A stretch of 64,000 nt of DNA from Sepioteuthis lessoniana (GCA_963585895.1 OY757904.1:25215792-25279791); one strand, 5' to 3'; numbered from the stretch's first letter, positions 33,495-45,325 are shown. Notes: generated from the letters alone by a model not told the origin. A program made the numbers and translations.

Positions 33495-33890
33495 TTATTA
33501 TCATCACAAGGCATATTGACTGTACAGGTCCTTTGGACTCTTTCTTGCCATCCATACATCACAGACAATACTCTTGGTAATTCCTCTAGAATGTACCCAG
33601 GATCGACACAGTTCTAATGAACTTAATTATTTGCAGTTTCCTTACCATTGGAGCGTACGTCTGTTGGAGTCCAGAGGATACCGTTGCCTTTGAGTTCATC
33701 TAATTTATCTCGTTGTACTCTGAATATCTTGCATGTTTTTTCTTGGATACTTTGAAAGATAAGAGGTAAATGGCCATACAACTACTGTTCGGTAGAGCAC
33801 TGCTTCCAGGACAATTTCAAAACGGTACGCGAAATTCTTGTGTACTTCATATCCACTTTTTTGTCCAAGCGTTTCGTTAAAAATAAAGCA
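33495..33890 (-). pseudogene. LINE-2 family, old C-terminal fragment
   Basis: The minus strand contains EIVLEAVLYRTVVVWPF in one frame and LDELKGNGILWTPTDVRSNG in another, which align by position with the ML(R)AVL and DELISDVLLWTPTHG parts of LINE-2. It is heavily diverged, with frame changes. Confidence 0.6.
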
Positions 33891-34413
33891 TAAATAATTA
33901 AATATATGGACACACATGTATATTTGTTGTTCTATCGGTTCCATCTACCTTAAACCGAATCTGCAGTCTTGGAATATATATTTTCTATTATTTTTTGTAA
34001 TCTCAAGACATTGATATTTTAGATATAGTTATATTGGTGTCTTTGAAATTGATATAGTGCCAAGAAAAATAAGAGAAACGGAAGAACAAATCAATAGTGA
34101 ATTTTGAACATCAAATCAAGGAATGGAAAACGAAAGCGAAAATCAAATACATGGAACTCGCAAGGTTTTAGAATAAGCTATAAAACTAGAAGGTGACGGT
34201 GTTATCAATTGTAGTTAGTTCTCTTCGAACGGTTACAAAAATCTGATAAGGACATTGGGGGAAAACTAAAGATCAAAGGCTGATTCGAGTCCATCCAGAA
34301 AAAAACACTGTTAAGCTCAGCAAGAATACCTAGTAAAGTCCTGGAGATCTGTGGAGAAATTCCCAAGAAAAATCCCCATTTAACACAGATGTAAAAAGAC
34401 TCGTCCTGAGTTG

Positions 34414-34650
34414 TTGTAAAGGTTGGTGACCTTAATCGAAGTTGACCCTAATGTTCCTTTTTTCCATAGTTTCTACACCGACATTTAGGGGAGGGTGCTA
34501 CTCCTTTTTCTGAATTTCTCCACTTTACTCTTGTTTCGTACCTTATAATGCTGAGTGTTAAGCAAGGAAGCATCAAGTACCATTTTTAAAGTCTTTGGTA
34601 TGACTCGACCTGGGTTTGAACCCCGATCTCCCGGGCCACTGAGTTGAAAA
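34414..34650 (-). mobile_element. tRNA-derived SINE, family C
   Basis: The minus-strand B box GTTCAAACC (34613-34621) is a perfect match. It is followed by 'aggtcgagtcataccaaag', 'atggtacttgatgcttcct', 'cttaacactcagcattata' and 'gtagcaccctcccctaaatg'. The A-box side is short or degraded. Confidence 0.8.
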
Positions 34651-36080
34651 AATAGGGGAAAAGTAAAATAGATTGGTACCTAAGTGTACTCATGTGTGTA
34701 AAAATATTTATGGGAGTTTCTTTTCGTCCTTCTAAAGTTGAAAATTAGAATCTCTGTTAAAGTTAACCTTTCCATGATTGGGTAGGGCTAAGAAAAAATC
34801 CTGTTTCGTTTAGAAGTACCTCAACCCGTTGGTAATCATCTAAGCTTTTATACTTTTGTATGAGTGAACTGATGTTACCTGAATGCAAGAACCCCAAGAA
34901 CATTGCGCGAATTCATTTTTTTCACGCATATCACACAGCACAAAAAACAGGTCACTGATGGGTGAGGATTAACCTTAGCCAATAATTAAAACTAAACACT
35001 TACACTGTCAATTTTTATGCTATGTCTTCCTCGAAATGTAACTTAATTTGAAAGAATATTAAGATCAAATTAGGTTACGTTTTCGCAATTTCATTCTTTC
35101 AAATTTCATATTGTTCTATTCGTATATGTTTTCGGAATTAAATTCACACACGTTCATTCTCATCCAGTTAAACATAATAAATACTTTAATAAAAATCATC
35201 TTCAGTGATTATACTGTTATTGGGAAATTGAATAATATGATATACTCTGCGCTTTTAATAAATGAATGTTCAATAAATGTTCAATGGAGTCATTGAGCTA
35301 AAGAATACTTAAACATTATAAGATAATGTAACATCGTCATAATTTCATTAATATAAAAAACACTTTACATTTTTAAACATTGACATATAACTTAGAATTA
35401 GTCACTACGATAACCACAGTCTATAGAAAACGAATACACATCTACGATAGGAGAATTTCTCTTAATTTATTCAATGATAACGTCAAAGCACACAGCAGTA
35501 TTTGATGTAGGCGAGCAACATCAATAATTCTCTGAAGTCTTTCAGCAACTTATGAGAATATAAATCAAGGCAAACAGTCCTCTTAATCATAGGAATGGTA
35601 ATTTTATCACTATAACCTACCAAACAAATAAATGGCAACATGTCCATAGAATCTGTACTGTGAATCCTAGACGTGAAACAAGTGAAAAATGACACCTCGT
35701 TTCTTTGTGATAGGATATCAGAATAAATGCGTTCATGTTTTATGGGATTCAAATATTTACAACTGAAAGAAATTACCATATTTATTTTCCACTTTGGAGT
35801 AGAGAAATTTCAGATATTAATAAAATGACCGTATCTTTTTATAGGGATTGAATGGAGATAGGTTTACTGAGTAGAAGGAAAGACAAACATGTCTTCACTT
35901 GGTTACAATAATTGTTAAATATATAATTTCAAAATAAATTTAAAAAATGCAATAAATCAGCAGATTTACGAATAAAGTCAGTTTAATTGGAAGAAAATAA
36001 AGATTTTGGAATTCACCCAAAAGTCTTATGAAAAAAATGTAAGAAGATATTATTTCTACATACAGAATTAAGCATATATA
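34651..36080. other. Unassigned AT-rich sequence
   Basis: About 1.4 kb with no gene or recognised repeat. Frames here are short and featureless. Confidence 0.55.
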
Positions 36081-36235
36081 TATAGTCATCCACAGACAGA
36101 TCTGTTTCGTTCTATCAGAACTCACCAGTGTGGCTAGACATACTAGCTTCCCGTAGCCGGGATCGAAACCCAGTTAACTAAAACGCCAATCCAAGCTTCT
36201 ATCCCTTCAGCCCCGAGGAACCAGTAGGGGCAACG
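36081..36235 (-). repeat. tRNA-promoter SINE-like repeat with a hammerhead-type ribozyme (HHR-SINE 2)
   Basis: Minus strand. An A-box-like GGGCTGAAGGG (10 of 11 to consensus) lies near 36200-36210. A T-arm-like CTGGG/CCCGG stem around TTTCGAT, with a near-consensus B box, lies at 36156-36172. The hammerhead fold at 36085-36139 begins about 17 nt beyond the T-arm. The element then enters a short TA run. Head sequence and ribozyme sequence differ from HHR-SINE 1, so it is a separate family with the same layout. Limits are approximate. Confidence 0.65.
36085..36139 (-). ncRNA. Hammerhead-like ribozyme, near complete, one core substitution
   Basis: Minus-strand RNA of about 55 nt. Stem I is CCACA/UGUGG next to the core, then a UAG/AU inner loop, then GUC/GAC. 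The core reads CUGGUGA against CUGANGA, so the only core departure is A6 to G. Stem II is a perfect GUUCU/AGAAC with a GAU loop. GAAA follows, then stem III ACA/UGU within the palindrome ACAGATCTGT, and C17 before the predicted cleavage point between 36095 and 36094. All three helices and the remaining invariant bases are present. Activity cannot be judged from sequence; the A6 change probably reduces it. Confidence 0.72.
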
Positions 36236-36327
36236 TACATTTTAAACGGTTAAACGGTTATGAATCAAATTACTATTGTTTAAATACATCCGTTTAACGG
36301 CTACAGAGACCTCAATTCATATATATA

Positions 36328-36443
36328 TATTTGCACGTGCGTGTGTGTGTGTGTGAGTATTTGTCTGTGTGATTGCATGCATCCATGAAAAAATTTACAC
36401 TTACATATATATATATATATAGGTATATGTGTGTGTGTGAATT

Positions 36444-36481
<38 letters not shown>

Positions 36482-36570
36482 AGTAATTCTGAGAATGTAT
36501 TTGTGTGTGCGTGTGTGCGTGCATGTGTCAATGAAAAAAATTACACGTACATGTGTGTATGCATGTATAA

Positions 36571-36622
<52 letters not shown>

Positions 36623-36726
36623 AAGAGTGATTGTGCGAAAGTATTTGTGTGTATGTGCGTGCATGTGTCCATGGAAAAATTTACACGTACATATGTGTAT
36701 ACATGTAGGTACACACGAGTGCATGA

Positions 36727-36760
<34 letters not shown>

Positions 36761-36762
36761 GG
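36328..36762. repeat. Minisatellite (three units of about 140 bp) built on TG/TA microsatellites
   Basis: Three similar units contain 'gtatttgt', 'tgcatg...ccatgaaaaaa' and 'tttacacgtacat' (or variants) near 36355, 36490 and 36635, separated by long TG runs. It ends in a TA run. Long frames on both strands are repeat translations. Confidence 0.9.
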
Positions 36763-36991
36763 TGATCATCAAAACTTGTACAAGTCTACGGAGGTGCTTC
36801 GATGATATGAAAATTTGTAGCAGTTGCCACTTATTTCACAACCCTATATAATCTTCCTCTATTGCTTTACATAAAAGTACTACTTTCATAAAAGTGGTAA
36901 CATTATTTAATCACCCGTGAAAAATGAAAAGGTTTTGTATAGAGAAATGGTGAACAGTTGAGAAGAACAGGAATCCTTATATCACAGTGGT

Positions 36992-37038
<47 letters not shown>

Positions 37039-37201
37039 GTACTGAACAAAACAGTTCTTAAAACTTTTTTCATGAATCAGAAAAGCATTTAATACTGTCC
37101 AGTAGAGCAGGATATTACCTAATATAAATAATTGTTTACTCACCTCTTAATGACAGTTGATTTACAACCATTTTCTTGTACAATGGAATTATCAAATGAA
37201 A

Positions 37202-37256
<55 letters not shown>

Positions 37257-37280
37257 TGTGTGTGTGTGCTTTAATCATAT
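36763..37280. repeat. (TA)n and (TG)n microsatellites in unassigned sequence
   Basis: TA repeats at 36998-37035 and TG repeats at 37204-37270, with ordinary AT-rich sequence between. Confidence 0.93.
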
Positions 37281-38865
37281 AAAACTAAAAATAAAACTCC
37301 ACAAGTGTTGACCATCGAATTTTGCTTTAACTGAGTGCATAAGAAATTATTGACTAAAATTGATTGCCATACTACGTTCTGCATCGTTGCAAAATTATTC
37401 TTCATTTCATTGACCAGAAGCATTCTCTCCAAGTATAAGCCAATATAAATTCTAGTATGGAAACAATTCCATACGGGTTTAATCAGGATATATGAAGAGG
37501 TACGGCTCAGTACTCAGACTGTCGATGTTATAAGACTGCACAACTTCAAACTAGTTGAAGTAACTGTATTAAACATTATGATGATGGTGCTGTGTTAAAT
37601 TTTTGGATTTAAACGAAAACTGCCGAAGACGAAGACGAGATGAAGCGATGACCACAGGAATGTAGAAAAGTTAAAATGTCAGATATGTAGTCCAAGAAAG
37701 ATGCCGTTAACTTAATTAGACTCTTTCAACCTTCTTCCAGAGCCCAATATAGCCACCGACAATATCATAGCTGGAGTGGCGTAATTGGCATCATATCTTT
37801 CCAAAGAGTGTTAACGTTATGAGAAATGTAGGCAGCCACGTTCTGAGACTGAAGATGAATTTCCAGGTTTATTTCCTACAACAATAACCAGTACGCCTAA
37901 TCAGCTTCACTCACGTGTACACATAAATTCGGAACTGATAAATTCATTTTTAAAAGGTTTCTTCATTTTACTTAAAAGGACTATATTGATAAAATATTTA
38001 ATCTATATCAATAAATTATCAGTAATCTAATTAACCTTGAATTCAAAATATACCTTAATTTGAACGCAACTACGTTCTTTGTTTCTAATTTGGAAAGAAT
38101 GATATTCACCATTCATATATTTTATTCCCTCGCTAGTTTTGTTTAATAATCAATGGCTTGAATGTAAAAACAACTCCCTGGCATTGTCGTTTTTATCCAA
38201 CAGTGCATCAATAAGCACTGTATTTTTGCCTGCAACTTATCAGAGTCACTCCAGCTGAATGGGCTGGTCTTTGGGGTTCAAAACATTTATAGTTAAATGT
38301 ATTTTCAGACGCCCACGCATTCCAAATTCCGGCATCCACTAACGCAATCCCCGTGGTGGTATTTCCACGACCCTTTTTTTTGCCTTAGGACACGGGTGCA
38401 TATTCTGTTTTGAAATCCACGAACATATATGATCTATCAAATGTCAATATGCAACAATTAGAAATTGCTTTCTTCTCCAGGTTATTGCAATTTAAAGTTA
38501 TGTTACAGTCAAAAGATTTACAAGGGTAGTTTTTGCTGTTTTAAGAGGAGTCCAAAAAAAAAAAAATAATGAAAAACAGCATTTAGAAAACAGACAAGTG
38601 GACAATGTCCCACAATTCATCCGGTAGCTAAGTTTAATGAGATATGCTTGATGTAAATGCTCAAAATGAATATAGAAGTTAAACAAAGCTTGCTGATGTA
38701 ACCAGACTAATTTTTTGTAGGCTATAGAATTGGTGAATCGAAATCAAATCCTTGTGTTTCACTTCACGAAATTGCCTTTGGGAAAAAGATGAAGCCATTC
38801 CCCTGACAACGAGTGTAAACCGTAGATTGAATCCTGTCGCCTTGGTAATGAATTTTTTCCTGGGT
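37281..38865. other. Unassigned AT-rich sequence
   Basis: About 1.6 kb with no recognised gene or repeat. Confidence 0.55.
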
Positions 38866-38869
38866 TGTT

Positions 38870-39057
38870 TAATGCTAAAGTTATCCCTGCAGAAAAACGG
38901 CAGTGACACTATTTAACCCATAACTGGTGGTATAAAAGGTTAATTCCTTTTCCGATGATAATAGACCGAAAGTAAATTGATTAATGTGTCAGGGGTTCGA
39001 ACTGGCTTATTTCGTGGACAAAGTCCATCACTTTAGTCATTATGTCATTGGGACTCC
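38870..39057 (-). mobile_element. tRNA-derived SINE, family A
   Basis: On the minus strand the head 'tgacataatgactaaagtga' is followed by a B-box-like 'agttcgaacccctg', 'tactttcggtctattatc', 'aaaaggaattaacctttta' and 'tatgggttaaatagtgtc' and a diverged tail. Confidence 0.75.
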
Positions 39058-39364
39058 ACTTTGGTCAGGATTAGTCAACCAGTTTACGAAAAGGTAAATT
39101 CTGAAATAAAACCAGTTTTACTCAATCTAAAACTGACCTTGGGTCACATTTTGCACCTAATTTGGAGTAGAGAGGAATACATACTTGATGTAGGCAGCTT
39201 TTAAAAAGGCTACGCTTTTTGTTATTTTTAAAAAGCTATTACCTCTCGAAATATAAATGCAGAAATTGAATAAAAATGAAGACAACAAATAATCTTAAAC
39301 AATTCAATATATGGTAAATATATGGTAATGCATGGTCAAAAATCCTTACGAAGTGTCTCGGCAA

Positions 39365-39440
39365 GGAGTATTCGGGGCATGGTGGCTAATGTGCTGGACT
39401 GTGACATCGTAGTGAGTGAGTTCGAACTACACTCTCGGTA
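39365..39440 (+). mobile_element. tRNA-derived SINE, family A, 5' part (split copy)
   Basis: The head 'gcatggtggctaatgtgctg' and B-box-like 'gagttcgaactacactc' break off just where the body 'gttcactttc' should begin. The body resumes at about 39838. Confidence 0.78.
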
Positions 39441-39837
39441 TTTTTTTTCTGTAAGTTTGAAAAAAAAATGGAAAAAAGAAGGAAAAAGAAGAAATACATA
39501 CCGGGGTGAACAAATAGCCGAAAAACGACGTCATTGTGGCCGAAAAGCAACAGTAAAGTGGCCTCCCGATTTTAAAGGAAAAATCTAGAAGTTATTCGAA
39601 GAGCTTTGCTCTGATAGGCTGTTGAAAAATTATATATAGAGCCATTTCTGTGGTCATTTTTTTCTTGCGTAGTTGCGCAGGTTAGCTGCCGGGAGGAAGT
39701 TGGAGTAAGATCAATGCCAACTGGGTTATTTGGGTGAGTAGGGTCTGATGTTGCAAGACCCGAAACCCCCCATGAACCCAAAGGAAAAATCACTGATGAC
39801 CCCTCCCGATGCATCAATGAAGATGTATGATATAAAT
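39441..39837. mobile_element. Insertion of about 395 bp splitting a SINE, class unknown
   Basis: This sequence is more GC-rich than its surroundings. It contains 'ccgggaggaagttgg', 'gcaagacccgaaacccc' and 'tgacccctcccgatgcat'. It starts with a T run and an A-rich stretch. No coding frame with a recognised domain, inverted terminal repeats or clear target duplication were found. It may be another short retroposon. Confidence 0.5.
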
Positions 39838-39985
39838 GTTCACTTTCTAACTAATAGTTTTTTGAAAGGTATGAAATCAATATCCCCTCCATATAAAGAT
39901 TAAAAAGTATCACCCCTGTTCTTCCCCAATGATTCTTTAAGTTTTCAATAAACCACGATTGTTAATATACCATCAAACAATGTAT
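39838..39985 (+). mobile_element. tRNA-derived SINE, family A, 3' part (split copy)
   Basis: 'gttcactttctaac', 'gaaaggtatgaaatcaatat', 'cacccctgttcttcc', 'caataaaccacgattgttaa' and 'taccatcaaac' complete the SINE begun at 39365. Confidence 0.75.
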
Positions 39986-40990
39986 CGAGACCCAACTAAA
40001 AACGGTGTCGTTCTAGTGTGTAAATGAAAATATTAGGTTAAGTTTATATCGTAAGTGAAAGATTTATTTTTCTTTTATAAATGGAAATACCTGCTTCTCG
40101 TATGTAATCAAGATGATCTCCCATAAAATATACCTTCTGAAATAATAACTAAAACATTGTAAAATAATACTTGAGAGGACTCAACACTCAGAACGAACTG
40201 GACAGCTGAAGGCTAGAGTAATGCTTGATAAATCAAAGTAAAATTTGATTTTAAGATCCATATTTACTCCTAGACCTCTTAGGCGTATAATTCCGTGTAA
40301 ACAGTGAATGCGTGTTAAACACGTATTCCTAATTTCAGTAGAAACTTTCCGGGAAAAAAAAATTCCACAAACCTCCCCCACAAAAAAAAAAACAACAGTT
40401 TTTCTCGTACTCTGTATCATATTTTCTGTCAGAGATACAAGATCGGCAGATGTGAAGAAAACTAATTCTTTTACATGTATTTTTGGATGAAAAACAGCAG
40501 TATACACCGTAAGAAATTGGTGCAAAATCAAAGAGGAGAAAGAGAAACACGATATCATTCTATAAGCACAGTGATATAGCATTATTATTGAAAATTATTT
40601 GATTTTGGTTGAACGAATTCAAATGTGAATATTTTATTGAATTAGGCGAAACATAGTGTTGAAAAATATTACTTAGATAGCATTCCTAAGCCCCTTATAG
40701 TTTTCAACAAAGACATTTATTTACAGATATCTTTGAATTGATTTGTTCCTAGAAGACGAAGCCTGGTTAAATTACATTATTCAGAAATATATGGCTGTTT
40801 TTAAACCTTGTAAACACGATTCAACTTGAAACTAGAAATTATTGATAATTTGTTTCTTATCCTCCAATCCAAAAATGAAAAAAATATTATCTGGTGAGAA
40901 ATTGCATTTTATAAAAAAATTCAAAATTCATTGACATATAAAACGTACTGTGATGTGCGAATTTAGCACTAGTCAGTGGTTAATCAAGCT
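39986..40990. other. Unassigned AT-rich sequence with an unclassified open frame
   Basis: The 133-codon minus-strand frame at 40181-40582 shows no domain and is probably chance. Nothing else is recognised. Confidence 0.5.
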
Positions 40991-40993
40991 GAT

Positions 40994-41741
40994 ATTTGTC
41001 TCTGCCTCCCTCATGACAGGACTTGACAACAAGAATGTCAGATTATAGACTGGATTAAGGGAGGGGAACGTCGGAAACGAGCCGAGGCTCGAGCCATTAT
41101 TGACTAAGCAGGTCATCAGCCTACTTACGGCCATGTGGGCCTGATGAGTCTAGCTGAACATGGCCCTAAACATGGTCCAGAGACGGATGCCCGATTGTAG
41201 CTTAAACTGGACAGCAAGGTGCAGTGCTATACAAAGGGGACAAATGTCAGGGAAGCAGCTCGCCCACCCAAACGTGACCCGGCCGAACATGGAGACCTTT
41301 CGGCCTCAACTGTGCCATTAAGGATTGACCGTCCGGTAACAATGACAGACAGCAGGCTAAAAGGCGTTATTTGTCTCTGCCTCCCACCAGACAGGACGTG
41401 ACACAAAGTCAATGACCCAAAGGTCAAATATGGTGGGGATTTAGGAGAGGCGAAGGTCGCGTACCTGCTGAGGCTTGAGTCCTTCTGGTCTATGCTGGTC
41501 ATTGGCTCACTTAGTGCAATTTGAGTCTGATGAGTCTTGCTGGACTTGGACCCAAATCTGGGTCTTTGCAAGTATGCCTGATTATAGCTTAAACTGGACA
41601 GCAAGGTCCAGTACTATACAAAAGTGAGAAGGGTGTCTATGGTGCAGCTCTCCCACCCAAATGTGGCCCAGCCGAATCCGGGGTACTTTCGGCCTCATAT
41701 CTGCTATTGAACACTGACCGTGAGGTACGGATGTCATACTG
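40994..41741. repeat. Two-unit tandem duplication, period about 374 bp
   Basis: Units start at 40994 and 41368 with 'tatttgtctctgcctccc'. Shared landmarks in the same order include 'gaggctcgagcc' / 'gaggcttgagtc', 'tgatgagtct', 'gcttaaactggacagcaagg', 'tatacaaa', 'gcccacccaaacgtg' / 'tcccacccaaatgtg', 'ctttcggcctca' and 'attgaccgt' / 'actgaccgt'. The units are clearly diverged. The 125-codon minus-strand frame across the junction has no known domain. Class unknown. Confidence 0.88.
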
Positions 41742-42480
41742 TCCTCTGAAAAGCTTCAGCTACTAGTAGACTAAATCGGCTCTCTCTTACACCCATCCAA
41801 ATTAGGCAGATTAATTTGCCAGTATTACTACAAAACCTGATATATATCAAGATTCATTTTATAATGCGTTAGAATACAGAAAGTTTGACACCAAGTTAAC
41901 AATTTCTTCAATAATGAGAACTTGCTTTTATTGTAAATATCGAGGAAATAAGGCATTGCGTTCAAATTTCAGTCATATAAAGAACAATAAAGTTAAAATA
42001 CTATGTAATAATTGAACTTGAGTTGAAATATAAATTCTTAATAGTAGCAGATATTTTTAAAATGATTTAACATAAGTTTAAAAAACAAATATAACCATGA
42101 AATCGGATCTTTAAATAGGAGAAGCAAAAAGCACATGAAAGAAAATTATGCTAAATAAAGTTTATGATTTGCAAGGAAATTTTTCTAAAATGATAGAAAT
42201 ATTCCTGTTTCCTTTATGATATGAACAGGTATTTCCCCTGTACGGAGCTTCCGGTACAATTCTATGATCTGACATATCAAAATAATTCCTTTGGCTATAT
42301 TTTCTTGGATATGATTTTCTGAACAATAAAATAAAATTAGATGAAATATATTAAAAAATAAGATGAATTTTGCTGTCCACGTTCGATTTAAACGTTTATT
42401 TTGTTAAAAAATTGGTATTTTCAATCGTTTTCTATTTTATGTCAATTTTGAAAACAGTATAATGTCTGTAATTGTTGTAA
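41742..42480. other. Unassigned AT-rich sequence
   Basis: No gene or repeat recognised. Confidence 0.55.
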
Positions 42481-42484
42481 TTTA

Positions 42485-42572
42485 CGAAGCTATTTGCTTC
42501 GATGTGGCACAAGGCCGATTGACTGGGGCTCCCAATGTGAATCGAACTCACTCTTGCAGGTTTGTTAGTCAA
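42485..42572 (-). mobile_element. Single tRNA-like SINE head, same family as the tetramer
   Basis: On the minus strand 'cctgcaagagtgagttcgat' and 'tgtgccacatcgaagcaaat' match the internal parts of the units at 17442-17995. The 5' part is lost. Confidence 0.78.
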
Positions 42573-43135
42573 TAATGTCTGTTAATGTTCTTTCTCTCAC
42601 TAGCAATCTATGCCATTATACTTTAAGATATTTAATTTTTAGAATCTTGATTATTCTGAGTGACGGCTTCATATTGATTAAGGGGTCTCTCTTCCTAAAC
42701 TTGAGGTGTGTTCATCACTTTTTATCGTTGAAAGTTTAATGGGGATCATTTCTTTAAGGTGTGTTGTATTGTAAGTTATCCCATCTGTATTAATTCAACC
42801 AAAGTGAATTCATGTGTGTTAGATTCCCGTAAGAAATCCGTCTCTTATCTACAGTGATGCTCTTGATTCTTATGACATTTTTCCTGACGAGAATAGATAA
42901 ACTTCAATACTCTTGATCTCAACTGAAATACCCTTGATATCTTAATCTTGTTAAAATCATCTTTCTCAGTTGAGAATGTCTTCAACGTCGATGATTTACG
43001 TGCCATAATTAACATTTCGAAGGGAAAATAAAAAAGATGTTTATTAGAAGCCTTGATGAAAAATACTGTAAATAATGTCAATGAAAAATTTCAGTTTAAA
43101 CAAATATTGTTTTATGCTATTTTCATTTATTACTA
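42573..43135. other. Unassigned AT-rich sequence
   Basis: Nothing recognised. Confidence 0.5.
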
Positions 43136-43139
43136 TAAT

Positions 43140-44275
43140 ATTTACTCTCTATGCGCGTTTTGCGCACCAGTTTTAACTTGTGTCTTTTCACTAAAATCTG
43201 ACGGACAGCAAATCTCCTCGCTTCTCTTGGATGTTTTTTTTAGAATTCTAGTTGATCTCAACAGCACTGTGGTGGTTATAGTTCCGAGTCTTCCTTTGAT
43301 ATCCAATTCTTTGTTTCTATTTTTCAGGCCTTTGGGGACTGTTCCAAGGACATGAACAACAATTGCTATCACCGAAACTTTCGTGTTTCTCAGGGTTTTG
43401 TTTTTACCTCTTTGGCATGATCCACGTATTTCATAATCTTTTCACTTTCATTCATTTTCATTTTGTTATCTGTTGGAACTGCAAAATCCAAGAATTAAGA
43501 ATTTTTTTCTTGTTGATTAACACTTTGTTTTCTATCCGGGCTGGGATTAAGTAATCTGTTCGCATTTCAAAATCTCAGAGAATTTTATGAATTTCATTAC
43601 AATTATTCTTATCTTTCCTTGGAAGTTTTTCACACATGCATTAACTGGTGATCAATTACTGAATTCTGAGTAACAGAGAGTTTCTTTAGTTCTCGAAAAC
43701 TTATCTGAGTATTATAGCAAATCTCAGCGATACAGTAGTTTGAATGGTTTCTTTTCCTTTCCCGATTTCGAATTCTGTGAGTCTCCTTTCATAATTCTTA
43801 GGTACTTTTCCAAGTTCGCCTACTATTATTGATATCTTTGTCACCTTCATCTTCCACATTTTTTTCATCTCTCTGACAATGTCTAAATATTTGTCTTTTC
43901 GCTTTCGTTCATTTTTAATTTGAACAACAAATTCCTTTATTTTAATCTATAACACAATTACCAGAAGATCACCTTTCTTGTATCTTGTATTATACTCCTT
44001 TTGTGGCAGTTTGCTGTATTTACTTATTATGTGAGTAACTGTTTCATCTTTGTGTTCTTATAAGCAACACGCTCAATGATAATATTCGATTCTATATTAT
44101 TGGTTCTTATGACATTATTAAAGAGATTCATTTTCTGTCTTGAGGTTCACTCTTCTTTCCCCTTATTTATTATTATTATTATTGAATTTCAGTGTGTTTT
44201 TGTTTTTTTTTGGTTTTGGTTTCTCATAAGTATTTATCGGGTCTTTACCCAAAAACATACTATGAGGGAAAGTTG
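43140..44275 (-). pseudogene. R4/Dong-like LINE, 3' fragment
   Basis: Minus strand: RTDYLIPARIENKVLINKK, then FAVPTDNKMKMNESEKIMKY, then VIAIVVHVLGTVPKGLKNRN and LLRSTRILKKTSKRSEEICC. These are the RLE nuclease core and C-terminus of the family, with the RRPD motif replaced by RIEN. A second, partly duplicated 3' segment follows at 43680-44100, including the cysteine/histidine region. Frames are broken. Confidence 0.8.
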
Positions 44276-44364
44276 AGATGACATGTGTTTTAGGGTTCGT
44301 TGTTTTTTGCGGCGTTCTTTGAGAGATATTTTTCAGGAATATGGATATAATTCTTCCAAAGAGA

Positions 44365-44800
44365 AAACCCAGTCTGCTGGAGCTGTAGAATACGTCATCT
44401 GCATTTCTGAAGCGAGGTAAGGCCCCCTAACATGTGTTTTTGTCATGGCACTAAAACCTGTGATGGTGAGGCTCCAGTCCTGGATGTTTGGGAAATGTGG
44501 AGTACCTCTTCATTGCCATAACTTCCTGGTCCTGTCTGACCTGGATAGGTAGTACCTGTTAGAATCCAATCTATGAGTCCAATAGAATTGTTTTACCATT
44601 TAACTCGGCGGAAAAATGACTGATATTAAATAAAAGTGTTGTAACTGTTTAGCTGTGGGCTGATAAATGACTAATGTCAAATATTAATGTTGAATAGCCA
44701 CACCACAAACTGTGTGCACACAAATAATGAATAGAATCATTCGTGTTAAATAGGAATACTTGGACGCGTGTGACTGTGCAAAGAAATAATTTTTGCTTTA
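44365..44800 (+). mobile_element. Repeat B
   Basis: The head has 'tctgctggagctgtagaata', 'gatggtgaggctccagtcct', 'ttcattgccataacttcctg' and 'caatctatgagtccaataga'. It is followed by a degenerate array. Confidence 0.8.
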
Positions 44801-44856
44801 TTTCAACATGTTACTAACAATTTATTTGTGTACAAATATATATATATATATATATC

Positions 44857-45185
44857 GTCATGTCACGCTATCGGCATGCATGTCCATGACCCTCTCTCGC
44901 CACCCCTCCCTATCGTCCATCGTATCAGGCAGGTCCTCAGGGATAAATCCTGTATTGCAATAGAGCTGTTGTATGTGGGTTGGAGCTGGTCGTCCTGTTT
45001 TTCCTCGACCATATGAAGGGTCCACAGGAGTACATCCCTTATGAGCCCGTCTCTTCTTCTCCAGCAGTGTTCTGCATGTTTGGTTCGTCTAATTTTGATA
45101 GTTTTCGTGATTGGTGGTTGGTGGCCGTTCAACTGCTACTTTGTGGGGTGCTGTCTACAGGACTTGCTCAATACTGCTCGAAGCA
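44857..45185 (-). pseudogene. LINE-2 family, C-terminal fragment
   Basis: The minus strand reads NGHQPPITKTIKIRRTKHAE, HCWRRRDGLIRDVLLWT and then, in a shifted frame, the QQL...EDLPD...DR(E)G region. It lies between a short TA run and a TA/GA microsatellite. Confidence 0.82.
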
Positions 45186-45203
45186 TATATATATATATAT
45201 ATA

Positions 45204-45274
<71 letters not shown>

Positions 45275-45325
45275 CAGGAAATAACCTACCATAGTTTATA
45301 TGGCAAAAAAACAAATCAAGAAAAA
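45184..45325. repeat. (TA)n-(GA)n microsatellite plus a detached SINE-type tail
   Basis: TA and about 60 bp of GA repeats are followed by 'ggaaataacctaccatagtt' and 'tatatggcaaaaaaacaaat', a copy of the tail shared by family A SINEs and repeat B. Confidence 0.88.

Noticed and set aside
41140..41165. CTGATGAGTC in both 374-bp units, resembling a hammerhead core
   Set aside because: A weak stem II can be drawn, but no GAAA follows in either unit and no stem III or stem I partner was found.
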